A stretch of 64,000 bases of DNA from Streptomyces roseicoloratus (GTDB lineage: Bacteria; Actinomycetota; Actinomycetes; Streptomycetales; Streptomycetaceae): NCBI RefSeq assembly GCF_004117935.1, contig NZ_SDOY01000113.1:84977-148976 (forward strand). The letters run 5' to 3'. The translations under genes were made by a program, and so were the position numbers. This document shows, in pieces, positions 38,061-46,017 of this stretch. Each line of letters begins with the position of its first letter. Position 1 is the stretch's first letter. The notes under the pieces were generated by a model. That model had not been told where the DNA came from and did no database searches. It saw nothing but the letters and a program-made list of their open reading frames with translations.

Positions 38061-39254
38061 GTGAAGTCGCCGAAGTCCCCGAGTCCCTCGCCCGTCCACC
38101 CGCTCGACCTGTTCGCGATCGACGGGCTCCTGACGGACGAGGAGCGGGAGATCCGCCGCACCGTGCGGGCGCTCGCCGACCGCGAGCTGCGGCCGCACGT
38201 CGCCGAGTGGTTCGAGGCGGGCGCCGTCCCCGCCCGCGAGCTGGCCCGCACGCTGGGCGGCCTGGGCGTCCTCGGCATGCACCTGGAGGGCTACGGCTGC
38301 GCGGGCACCAACGCGGTGGCGTACGGCCTGGCGTGCATGGAGCTGGAGGCCGTCGACTCCGGGCTGCGCTCGCTGGTCTCCGTGCAGGGCTCGCTCGCGA
38401 TGTACGCGATCCGGAAGTTCGGCTCCGAGGAGCAGAAGCAGCGCTGGCTGCCCGGCATGGCGGCCGGCGAGTACATCGGCTGTTTCGGTCTCACCGAGCC
38501 GGACGCCGGCTCCGATCCGGGCGCGATGCGCACCAACGCCAAGCGCGACGGCGCGGACTGGGTGCTCAACGGCACCAAGATGTGGATCACCAACGGCTCC
38601 GTCTCCGACGTCGCCGTCGTCTGGGCCCGCACCGAGGACGGCGTCCGCGGCTTCGTCGTGCCCACGGACACCCCCGGCTTCAGCGCGCCCGAGATCAAGC
38701 AGAAGCTCTCCCTGCGCGCCAGCGTCACCAGCGAACTGGTCATGGAGGACGTGCGGCTGCCCTCCGACGCGGTGCTGCCCGGGGCCCGTGGCCTGTCCGG
38801 TCCGCTCGGCTGCCTCAACGAGGCGCGCTTCGGCATCGTCTTCGGCGCCCTCGGTGCCGCCCGCGACTGCCTGGAGACGGCGATCGCGTACGCGGGCGAC
38901 CGCACCGTCTTCGCCCGGCCGCTCTCCTCGTACCAGCTGACGCAGCAGAAGCTCGCCGACATGGCGCTGGAACTCGGCAAGGGCATGCTGCTCGCCGTCC
39001 ACCTGGGCCGCCTCAAGGACGCCGGCACGCTCGCCCCGGAGCAGATCAGCCTCGGCAAGCTGAACAACGTCCGCGAGGCCATCGCGGTCGCCCGCGAGTG
39101 CCGCACCATCCTCGGCGCCAACGGCATCACCCTCGAGTACCCGGTGCTGCGCCACGCCAACAACCTGGAGTCGGTCCTCACCTACGAGGGCACCAGCGAG
39201 GTCCACTCCCTGGTCATCGGCAAGGCGCTCACCGGCGAGCAGGCCTTCCGCTGA
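38061..39254 (+). CDS. gcdH: Glutaryl-CoA dehydrogenase-like acyl-CoA dehydrogenase
   Basis: A 397-residue acyl-CoA dehydrogenase. FGLTEPDAGSDPGAMRTNAK and the motif WVLNGTKMWITNGSVSDVAV bind FAD. RFGIVFGALGAARDCLETAI is characteristic of the GCDH branch. The catalytic base is E376 in LTYEGTSEVH. GCDH oxidises and decarboxylates glutaryl-CoA to crotonyl-CoA in lysine and tryptophan breakdown. GTG 38061 is preceded by AGGAGG (38049-38054). It is divergent from the CoA-transferase and GntR genes, a frequent actinobacterial arrangement, and is followed by a strong hairpin. The gene symbol is given because both the sequence and the partner genes agree. Confidence 0.9.
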   Translation: MKSPKSPSPSPVHPLDLFAIDGLLTDEEREIRRTVRALADRELRPHVAEWFEAGAVPARELARTLGGLGVLGMHLEGYGCAGTNAVAYGLACMELEAVDSGLRSLVSVQGSLAMYAIRKFGSEEQKQRWLPGMAAGEYIGCFGLTEPDAGSDPGAMRTNAKRDGADWVLNGTKMWITNGSVSDVAVVWARTEDGVRGFVVPTDTPGFSAPEIKQKLSLRASVTSELVMEDVRLPSDAVLPGARGLSGPLGCLNEARFGIVFGALGAARDCLETAIAYAGDRTVFARPLSSYQLTQQKLADMALELGKGMLLAVHLGRLKDAGTLAPEQISLGKLNNVREAIAVARECRTILGANGITLEYPVLRHANNLESVLTYEGTSEVHSLVIGKALTGEQAFR

Positions 39255-39255
39255 G

Positions 39256-39307
39256 CCGGCGGGCCGGCCGCGGCCGACCGGCCCGGCCCGGCCGACCGGC
39301 CCGCCGG
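39256..39307. terminator. Hairpin between gcdH and FBP genes
   Basis: CCGGCGGGCCGG (39256-39267) and CCGGCCCGCCGG (39296-39307) are perfect 12-bp arms. The 28-nt loop is itself GC-rich and can pair further. It lies in the gap of two convergent genes. Confidence 0.65.
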
Positions 39308-39334
39308 ACGGGCCCTGCCGGTCTCAGCCGGCCG

Positions 39335-39838
39335 TCACCCGGCCTTCACCCGGTCGACGAAGGCGTTGAGGTTGTCCGTCATCCGGGCGACCTGCTCCTC
39401 CAGGGTCAGGGACTCCTCGTGCCGCCGGCCGCGCAGCTTCGGCTGCCGCTTTTCCCGTACGTACAGGGGGCAGGCGAGGTCGGCGCAGATGTACGTGCCC
39501 ACCGTGTTGCCCTCCCGGCCCCGCGCACCCGCGAGCGGGGCCGCGAGCAGGGTCACGCCGGAGGAGGCGTGCGAGGTCAGGCAGATCTGGCACATGCTGG
39601 ACTTCGTCGCGCTGGTGCGGCCCACCGACGGCACCCGCAGCGTGATGCCGACCGGGCCGTCGGCGCGCGGCACGACCAGGTGGGCGCGCAGCGGCGCGCC
39701 CGGGTCGACCCAGCCCAGGAAGTCCAGGTCCTCCCAGGGCAGTTCGGCGAAGTCGAGCGGCAGCCTCATGCGGGCCGCGTCGCCCTTCGTGCAGTTCACG
39801 AAGGACGCGCGGATCTGTTTGTCGGTCAGTGGTTCCAC
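39335..39838 (-). CDS. FBP (elongation-factor-G-binding type) zinc-finger protein
   Basis: A 167-residue protein of the FBP family. MRLPLDFAELPWEDLDFLGW opens the domain. The treble-clef zinc finger uses SMCQICLTSHA and YICADLACPLYVREKR, giving CxxC and CxxxxC pairs; ARMTDNLNAFVDRVKAG closes it. Staphylococcal FusB-type relatives bind EF-G and release it from the ribosome with fusidic acid, but most actinobacterial members are uncharacterised. The start is GTG 39838; the ribosome binding site is weak. It converges on gcdH. Confidence 0.9.
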   Translation of the reverse strand: MEPLTDKQIRASFVNCTKGDAARMRLPLDFAELPWEDLDFLGWVDPGAPLRAHLVVPRADGPVGITLRVPSVGRTSATKSSMCQICLTSHASSGVTLLAAPLAGARGREGNTVGTYICADLACPLYVREKRQPKLRGRRHEESLTLEEQVARMTDNLNAFVDRVKAG

Positions 39839-39897
39839 CCGGCGACCGTAACCGGAACGCTTGCCCGGGGCATCCGGTTATCGGGCGCCCCGGCCGT

Positions 39898-41340
39898 TCA
39901 CGCCCGGATCGGCGGCTGACCGGCCGGCCGGCCCGGAACGCCGGGCGCGACCGGGAAGGACGAGCCCGCGTCCCTCCCGGTCACCACGCTCGACGACGTG
40001 GTCACCGACGCACCGGACGAGGTGAGGTCGGTGGCCGGCTGCGACTCGGGACCCGAGGACGGCGTCGAGGGGGTCGTGTCCGAAGGCGTCGCGTCGGACG
40101 GTGTGGAGTCCGACGGGGTCGGGGTCGACGTGGACGGTGCCGGCGTGGTCGGGGTGAGCGTCGACGGGCACGGCGAGGGCGTCACGCCGTTGGTGGGCGT
40201 CGGCGTCTCCGTACCCGTGATCGTCACGCACGGCACGGGGGACGACGGCGAGGTGGACGGAGAGGTCGACGAGGACGTCGACGGCGACGTCGACGGGGTG
40301 TGCGTGGGCGGCGGCGGGGGAGTGGTGTGCTTGTCGTGCTGGTGGCCCTTGCCGCCCGGCTCCCGCGCGATCCACTTGTCGGAGTGCGGGTCGTAGACCA
40401 CGAAGACGTTGATCACCGTCACGGACGGCTGGACGACGACCACGTTGCCCGACCGGTACCCCGGCCACGCGGCGCCGACCGGCTTCGGCGACTGCTGCGC
40501 GACCGGCGCCGTCAGCGGGTTGCCGCAGGCGCACCGCACCCGCGGCACGCCGCGGTCGTCGACCATGACCGCGGTGCCCGCCTGGAGCACCGACTGGTAC
40601 GAGGTGGCCTTCCCGTCACTGAAGCCGTGGTTGGTCACGCGGGTGTCGACGCGCAGCTGAAGCGTCGTCAGGGAGCGCAGGTAGCCGGGCACTTGGTCGG
40701 CCCGGATGCCGAGGACGGAGGCGAAGGCCGCGTTCTTGGCGGGCTCCGAGGCCAGGAAGCGGGCCTGCTGCTCGACGTCGCAGCTGGCCGTGCGATGCGT
40801 GCCGCCGTAGAGGCCCGGCGCCGAACCCGTGACGCTGCGCGCCGCGTTGGTCGCCGTGCCGGTCTCGCTGGGCAGCGGCGGCGGGGAGACGGAGGTGCCG
40901 TCCGCGCGGGCCGTGGAGCGGGTGAAGGGATCCGGACCGCTCGCGGAGGTGTTCTGCAGGAACACCTCGCCGCCGCCGGACCCCGCCTGGTTGCCGCCGT
41001 CACCGCCGTTCCGCGTCGTCAGGACGACGACCAGCGCGATCGCGGCGACCACGATCGCCGTCAGCGAGGCGACCTTGGGCACGGAACGCCACCACGGGCC
41101 TCCGCCGCCACCGCGGGGCGCCCCGCCCCCGCCCGTACCGCCACCGGGGCCGCCCGGGCCGCCGCCTCGGCCGCCGCTGCTTCCGCCTCCGCCTCCCCCG
41201 CCGCTCGAGCCGTCGTGCGGGGGGCCGGGAGGCGGTGGCGGAGGGGTCTGGCCCGGGCGCGTGCCGGGGCCCGACAGGGGGCCCGAGGGAGGGCCGCTGG
41301 GAGGGACCGAGGGCCGACCGGACGGCGGGTGGGAAGTCAC
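39898..41340 (-). CDS. DUF6777 membrane-anchored protein
   Basis: A 480-residue protein. Residues 1-85 are Pro/Gly/Ser-rich and low in complexity; a membrane helix runs from 89 to about 109 (VASLTAIVVAAIALVVVLTT). The extracytoplasmic part has ASCDVEQQARFLASEPAKNA, then LTTLQLRVDTRVTNHGFSDG, VRCACGNPLTAPV and NVFVVYDPHSDKWIAREPGG, which define DUF6777. A long Ser/Thr/Pro tail of about 120 residues follows. I use GTG 41340 with AAAGGGA upstream rather than ATG 41370, which lacks a binding site. DUF6777 genes often sit near kinase genes with proline-rich tails, and one follows about 2.5 kb further on. The role is unknown. Confidence 0.82.
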   Translation of the reverse strand: MTSHPPSGRPSVPPSGPPSGPLSGPGTRPGQTPPPPPPGPPHDGSSGGGGGGGSSGGRGGGPGGPGGGTGGGGAPRGGGGGPWWRSVPKVASLTAIVVAAIALVVVLTTRNGGDGGNQAGSGGGEVFLQNTSASGPDPFTRSTARADGTSVSPPPLPSETGTATNAARSVTGSAPGLYGGTHRTASCDVEQQARFLASEPAKNAAFASVLGIRADQVPGYLRSLTTLQLRVDTRVTNHGFSDGKATSYQSVLQAGTAVMVDDRGVPRVRCACGNPLTAPVAQQSPKPVGAAWPGYRSGNVVVVQPSVTVINVFVVYDPHSDKWIAREPGGKGHQHDKHTTPPPPPTHTPSTSPSTSSSTSPSTSPSSPVPCVTITGTETPTPTNGVTPSPCPSTLTPTTPAPSTSTPTPSDSTPSDATPSDTTPSTPSSGPESQPATDLTSSGASVTTSSSVVTGRDAGSSFPVAPGVPGRPAGQPPIRA

Positions 41341-41486
41341 GTTTTTCCCTTTCTTCCGTTCCGCGCCCATTGTGTGCGCCGGTCGGGGGTGTCCCGCAAG
41401 CGGGAGGGCCGGCGGGCGGGCGGGGAGGGAGGGCCCGGCGGACGGTCCGCAAGCGGTCGGCTGCCGCCGGTACTAGCGTGGGCAGG

Positions 41487-42833
41487 GTGAGCACCCGGCT
41501 CCCCACTCCGCCGACTCCGCCAGGGAGAACCGCGCCCGGCGCCGCCCCAGGCCAGGTGGCCCACGCCGCCGCGTGGGCCCTCGCCGCGGTCGTCGCGGGC
41601 TACGCGGCGATGTGCCTCACCGCGGGCCTCGGGCTCTGGGCCGCGGGCGCGGCCGACCTGCCGGGCGGCAGCGGCGCCTTCGTCGCCGTCCTCGCCGCGG
41701 TCGTCGTCATGGCCACCGGCGGAGAGGTGTCCCTCTCCGGCGAGGCCGGATCCCTCGCCGGCACCCAGGCCGAACTCACCGCCATGCCGCTCACCGTCAC
41801 CCTGGTGGGCGCACTCGTCACCGGCGGCGTGTTCCTGCGTCCGCTGCGCCACCACGCCGTCGCGCCGGCCCGCGCGCTCCTCGCCCTGGCCGTGCCCACC
41901 GTCGTGTTCTGGCTGGCCGGACTCGGCGGACTGACCGCGCTCGCCCGGCACGACTTCCCGATCAGCCTCGGCGGCACCTCCGAGGACACCGGGGACCTCG
42001 GCGACCTCTTCAAGGACCTGCTCGACGCGACCGATCCGAAGGTCGGCTTCACCACGGACGTCGGACCCACGCTCTTCTACGGACTGCTGTGGATCCTCGG
42101 CGTCCTCGTCGTCGCCCTGCTCGTCTCCCGCCGGACGCCACTTCCGCCCCGGCTCGTCCGCCACCACCAGGCGGTGCGGCCCGCCGCGTCCGCGATGCTG
42201 CTCCTGGTCCTCGCGTACGTGGCCGTCGCCCTGGTCATCGGCGTGGTCGTCGCCGCGACCAGGGGACACGCGGCCGAGACCCTCGCCGTGCTGCTGCTCG
42301 GCCTGCCCAACGTGGCCTGGGTCGCCCTCGGCGTCGGCATCGGCGGTTCGTGGGAGGGCCGCGTGGAGGGCCCGTTCGGCCTGCCGATGCCGCAGCTCCT
42401 CGACTCCGTGCTGCGCGGCGGCGACGGCGGCAAGGACCTGTCGACCGTCGACCTGTCCGGCCTCGCCGCGTACGACGGGCGCGCCTGGTGGCTGCTGCCG
42501 ATCGCGGCGGTCCTCGTCCTCGCCGCCGCCTTCCTCGCGGCCGTCCGTTCACCCGCCGGAGTCCCGCTCTGGCGGCACGCCGTGCACGTCGGCGTCGCCT
42601 TCGCCGTCACCATGCTGGTGGTCGCCCCGCTCACGAACGTCGAGGCGAGCTTCGGCCTGTCGATCCTCGGCATCGGCGACCTCGGGGCACTCGGCGCGGA
42701 CGTCGTCCTGCGACCGCACGTCTGGAAGACCGTCGGCCTGGCCCTCCTCTGGGGCCTGGCCACCGGCTTCCTCGGCGCCCTCCTCGCCACCCGCGTCCAC
42801 CGCCGCGGCGAGGTCCCCGCGGACAAGCCCTGA
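41487..42833 (+). CDS. Streptophobe-family membrane protein
   Basis: A 448-residue integral membrane protein of the streptophobe family, which is limited to Streptomyces and relatives. About ten hydrophobic helices are visible (WALAAVVAGYAAMCLTAGLG, then FVAVLAAVVVMATGGEVSLS and VGALVTGGVFLRPL), with YGLLWILGVLVVALLVSR later. GEVSLSGEAGSLAGTQAELT is the loop typical of the family. Function is unknown. GTG 41487 lies about 10 nt after a TACTAG box (41471-41476), and there is no good ribosome binding site, so leaderless translation is possible. It is divergent from the DUF6777 gene, with which it is commonly paired. Confidence 0.85.
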   Translation: MSTRLPTPPTPPGRTAPGAAPGQVAHAAAWALAAVVAGYAAMCLTAGLGLWAAGAADLPGGSGAFVAVLAAVVVMATGGEVSLSGEAGSLAGTQAELTAMPLTVTLVGALVTGGVFLRPLRHHAVAPARALLALAVPTVVFWLAGLGGLTALARHDFPISLGGTSEDTGDLGDLFKDLLDATDPKVGFTTDVGPTLFYGLLWILGVLVVALLVSRRTPLPPRLVRHHQAVRPAASAMLLLVLAYVAVALVIGVVVAATRGHAAETLAVLLLGLPNVAWVALGVGIGGSWEGRVEGPFGLPMPQLLDSVLRGGDGGKDLSTVDLSGLAAYDGRAWWLLPIAAVLVLAAAFLAAVRSPAGVPLWRHAVHVGVAFAVTMLVVAPLTNVEASFGLSILGIGDLGALGADVVLRPHVWKTVGLALLWGLATGFLGALLATRVHRRGEVPADKP

Positions 42834-42865
42834 GCGCTGCGTCCCCGTCCCTGCCACGTGCTCCG

Positions 42866-43561
42866 CTACGGCGTCGCCGTACAGGAGGTGGTGCCCACGT
42901 CGGAGAGCGAAAAGGACGTCCGGGACGTCTTGTCGCCCTGCTGGACGGTCAGCAGGATCTCGCCCTTGGTGTAGTCCGGGAACCACACCGCGTACAGCGT
43001 GCGGGCGCCGTTGGCGACCGTGCCGGCCTGGATGACCTTCACGGGCTTGCCGCTGCAGCTCGCGGCCGTCACCCGCCCCCGGTCGACGGCGAAGATCTGC
43101 CCCCAGCCGTGGGCGAACGAGGTGAAGAGAGGGCTGACCCTGCCCGGCACGACGGACGGGTTCCTCGGGGTCGTCGCGCACGCCCGTACGTTTACCAGCT
43201 CGGGGCCGACCGTCGCATGGCACGGTCGTCCGTCCGCCGTCTCCCAGGTGTACTCCGCCTGGTCGGTGTCCGGCCACGCGTCGACCAGCAGCAGCCCGTC
43301 CGGGCCCGCCACGTCGTCACCGCCCGCCTCCGCGAGCGTCTTCGTCAGCAGCGCGCCGGTGCGTTCCGCGACCTCCGCGCGGGTCGGCCCCGACGGGCTC
43401 GGAGAGGGCGCCGTCGCGGACGACGGGACCGCGGGGGGCGTGGAGGCGGCCGCCCCGGACTTCCCCGATCCGGCGGCATCCCCGGATCCGCCCGAGCAGC
43501 CCGTCAGGACCGCTGCCAGCAGTGCCGCGCCGAACGCCGCACCACGAAAGACGTTACGCAT
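42866..43561 (-). CDS. Putative lipoprotein of unknown function
   Basis: A 231-residue lipoprotein. The signal MRNVFRGAAFGAALLAAVLTGC ends in the lipobox LTGC, so it is fatty-acylated at the cysteine. A Ser/Pro/Ala linker follows to about residue 58. The rest (AEVAERTGALLTKTLAEAGG, then ADGRPCHATVGPELVNVRAC and SLSDVGTTSCTATP) has four cysteines and looks like a compact secreted domain. I do not recognise the family. It lies between the streptophobe gene (convergent) and the kinase operon (same strand). Confidence 0.8.
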   Translation of the reverse strand: MRNVFRGAAFGAALLAAVLTGCSGGSGDAAGSGKSGAAASTPPAVPSSATAPSPSPSGPTRAEVAERTGALLTKTLAEAGGDDVAGPDGLLLVDAWPDTDQAEYTWETADGRPCHATVGPELVNVRACATTPRNPSVVPGRVSPLFTSFAHGWGQIFAVDRGRVTAASCSGKPVKVIQAGTVANGARTLYAVWFPDYTKGEILLTVQQGDKTSRTSFSLSDVGTTSCTATP

Positions 43562-43800
43562 GATTCCCCCCGTCCGCCGATCATCCGTTCGGCGTCACCG
43601 CATGATCGCAGCGGCCCGGCCCGGTCGCAATCGCGATCGACCGGGATACGCGTCGACGGAGCAACGGGGCCTGGAGCGGGACGTGACATCCCCGTTCCAC
43701 GAGCGGGATCACAGCGGACCGTGCCCTCCTTGGCGCGCTCCCCGGTGAGATCCCCCGTGACGATCCGTGCCCTCGCCCACGCCTCGCTTCGCGGCCGCCG

Positions 43801-44919
43801 TCACGGTCCCAGTGACCGGAAGACCGGACGCGCCCACGCCGGAGGTTCCGGCGGTGGCGTGGGCTGCCACACGTCGCTCCTCACCCGGCTCGTCCGCCCG
43901 CCCGCGCCGCCCGCGCGTCCGTCCCGCGCCAAGGCGGCGCGCAGTTCCGTCACGAACTCCAGGCACGTGCCGTAGCGCTCCTCCGGCGACTTCGCCAGCG
44001 CGACGGCGAACACCTCGTCCGCCGCCTCCGGCAGACCCGCCCGCTCCTCCGACAGGGGCGGCGGCGGGTCGTACTGGTGCGCCCACAGCAGCGCCATGTC
44101 GTCGTCCCTGCGGAACGGCGGCACGCCCGTCAGCGTCTCGAAGACCACGCAGGCCAGGCTGTACACGTCACAGCGCCCGTCCACCGGCTTGCCGGAGATC
44201 TGCTCGGGCGCCACGTAGTCGAGGGTCCCCACGAACTGCCCCACGGTCGTGAACCCGGTCAGCGACAGCGACTTCTTCGTCAGACCGAAGTCCGTGAGGT
44301 ACACGTGCTCCGGGTGGTCCCGGTCCGTGCCCTCGGCCACCAGGATGTTGCCGGGCTTCACGTCCCGGTGCACCAGGTCGTGCGCGTGCGCCGCGTCCAG
44401 GGCCGACGCCACCTGCGTCGCGATCCGCCCCGCCGTCACCGGCGGCAGCGGGCCCTCCCGGTCGAGCAGCGCCCGCAGGTCCTGGCCCGGCACGAAGCGC
44501 ATCGCGATGTACAGCACGCCCTCCGTCTCGCCCGCCTCGAAGACCGGCACGATGTGCGGGTGGTCGATGGCGGCGGCCACCCGCGACTCGTGCGCGAAGC
44601 GCTTGCGGAAGGTGTCGTTGCGGGCCAGCTCGGGGGCGAGGAGCTTCAGCGCCACCGTCCGCTCCAGCTTCACGTCGAAGGCCCGGTAGACCACCGCCAT
44701 GCCGCCCCGCCCGATCTCCTCCTCCACCAGGTAGCCGGCGATCCGCTTGCCGAGCAGCCCCGAGTCCCGGCCGGCCGCGGGCAGGCCCGGATGCGTGTCC
44801 GGGTGGACCGCCGGTGCCGTACCCGGCCGGTCGCGCCCGCCCCCTCCGGGCCCGGGACCGGCTCCGCCCCCGGCCGCTTCTCCGGGCGTCGCGCCCCCCG
44901 GCGCGGGCGCGGGCCTCAT
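43801..44919 (-). CDS. Ser/Thr protein kinase, cytoplasmic (no transmembrane helix)
   Basis: A 372-residue Hanks-type kinase. The glycine loop is G70-x-G72 in EEEIGRGGMAVVYRAFDVKL, the catalytic lysine is K92 (VALKLLAPELA), HRDVKPGNIL (184-193) holds the base D186, and DFG is 210-212. APE is at 237-239 and the activation loop TKKSLSLTGFTTVGQFVGTL has Thr/Ser residues for autophosphorylation. An Ala/Gly/Pro-rich leader (about 50 residues) precedes the domain, and the C-terminus lacks a membrane helix or PASTA repeats. It is the last gene of a three-gene operon with an SH3-like protein and a double-FHA ABC exporter, which are likely its substrates or partners. ATG 44919 overlaps the preceding stop by 4 nt. 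Confidence 0.93.
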   Translation of the reverse strand: MRPAPAPGGATPGEAAGGGAGPGPGGGGRDRPGTAPAVHPDTHPGLPAAGRDSGLLGKRIAGYLVEEEIGRGGMAVVYRAFDVKLERTVALKLLAPELARNDTFRKRFAHESRVAAAIDHPHIVPVFEAGETEGVLYIAMRFVPGQDLRALLDREGPLPPVTAGRIATQVASALDAAHAHDLVHRDVKPGNILVAEGTDRDHPEHVYLTDFGLTKKSLSLTGFTTVGQFVGTLDYVAPEQISGKPVDGRCDVYSLACVVFETLTGVPPFRRDDDMALLWAHQYDPPPPLSEERAGLPEAADEVFAVALAKSPEERYGTCLEFVTELRAALARDGRAGGAGGRTSRVRSDVWQPTPPPEPPAWARPVFRSLGP

Positions 44920-46013
44920 CGGGACTCACCCGGGCCGTCCGGATCCGCTTCCGGACCCGCCGGCTTCGACTCCCGTGGTTCCGGGCCCCGATCCCGTGCT
45001 TCCGGCTCCGCGTCCGCCCGCGCTCCCGACCGCTCCGGCATCGGCGGCGGCTCCGATACGACCCTGGTGGCGCCCGGCCCCTCCTCGGTGCCGTTTCCCG
45101 GGCCCGGGGACCTTCCGGGGCCTCGCCCCGCGTCCTGCACGAGCTGCGGCACCACCTGCGTCGGCTCGTGCCCGATCGCGACGACGGGCTCGGGCTCTGC
45201 CTCCGGCCCGGTCCCGGGGGCCGGTTCGACCGGGCTCGAGGGGGCGCCCTCCGCGGGAGGCGGCTGCGACGGGCCCGCTTCCGGGAAGGCCGGGGACGCG
45301 GACACCCCACCCGCCCCGGCACCACCACCCGCCGCACCGGACGCGCCGGGCGCGCCCGCCACGTCCCCCGTCGCCGCGGCCGAGGCATGTGCGACGCCCG
45401 CCGGCGTGCGTGCCGCGGCCGACGGGCCCGACGAGGCCGCGTACGTGTGGAGGCCCTCGCCGTCGCAGTACACCCACCGCTCGTGCTCCGCGTCGTACAG
45501 CCACACCGACTCGCCGTCGACGACCATCCCGATCCGCAGGCCGCGGGTGCGCTGCCGGAACGTCTCGCCGTCCGCCCTGCCCGCCGCCAGCTCCTCCGCG
45601 GCCCGCCGGTAGCGTCCGAGCGCGTCCTCGGCGCGGGCGATCAGCGGACGCGGGTCGGCGGTGCGCGCCGGAGGGCCGCCCGCCGCCGGGGGATCCGCCG
45701 GCACGGAGACGAGCAGCCGCGCGTCCACCCACGCGGACCAGCCGTTGGAGCACAGCACCTGGCCCCAGTCGCCCACCCGCTCCGTCAGCTGCACCGGCAG
45801 GAACGCGTCCAGCGACGCGGTCGGCAGCTCCGGATCCGGGGCCTCCCAGGCGGGCAGCCCGTCGCGGGGCACCACGTGCGTGGGCCGGAAGCCCGGCACG
45901 TACTCCGAGGCGTACCCGGGCGCGTACGGCGAACCGCGGCCCGGCCCGTACGCGGAGCCGTAGCCCGCGCCGTACTCGGAGCCGTACCCCGGCGTGTCAT
46001 CCGTAGCGGCCAC
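44916..46013 (-). CDS. SH3-like protein with low-complexity tails, kinase/FHA operon
   Basis: A 365-residue protein without a named family. Residues 1-45 are a Tyr/Gly repeat (YGSEYGAGYGSAYGPGRG). The folded part includes LDAFLPVQLTERVGDWGQVL and CSNGWSAWVDARLLVSVP, which reads like a bacterial SH3 fold. It is followed by LIARAEDALGRYRRAAEELA and a WLYDAEHERWVYCDGEGLHT element. The C-terminal ~170 residues are a Gly/Pro/Ala/Glu tail. ATG 46013 is 4 nt from the exporter stop at 46018, so translation is probably coupled. It may scaffold the kinase and exporter. Confidence 0.7.
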   Translation of the reverse strand: MAATDDTPGYGSEYGAGYGSAYGPGRGSPYAPGYASEYVPGFRPTHVVPRDGLPAWEAPDPELPTASLDAFLPVQLTERVGDWGQVLCSNGWSAWVDARLLVSVPADPPAAGGPPARTADPRPLIARAEDALGRYRRAAEELAAGRADGETFRQRTRGLRIGMVVDGESVWLYDAEHERWVYCDGEGLHTYAASSGPSAAARTPAGVAHASAAATGDVAGAPGASGAAGGGAGAGGVSASPAFPEAGPSQPPPAEGAPSSPVEPAPGTGPEAEPEPVVAIGHEPTQVVPQLVQDAGRGPGRSPGPGNGTEEGPGATRVVSEPPPMPERSGARADAEPEARDRGPEPRESKPAGPEADPDGPGESR

Positions 46014-46017
46014 GGGT

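Noticed and set aside
37773..39206. Minus-strand open frame over gcdH
   Set aside because: Antisense of a clear acyl-CoA dehydrogenase; no homology.
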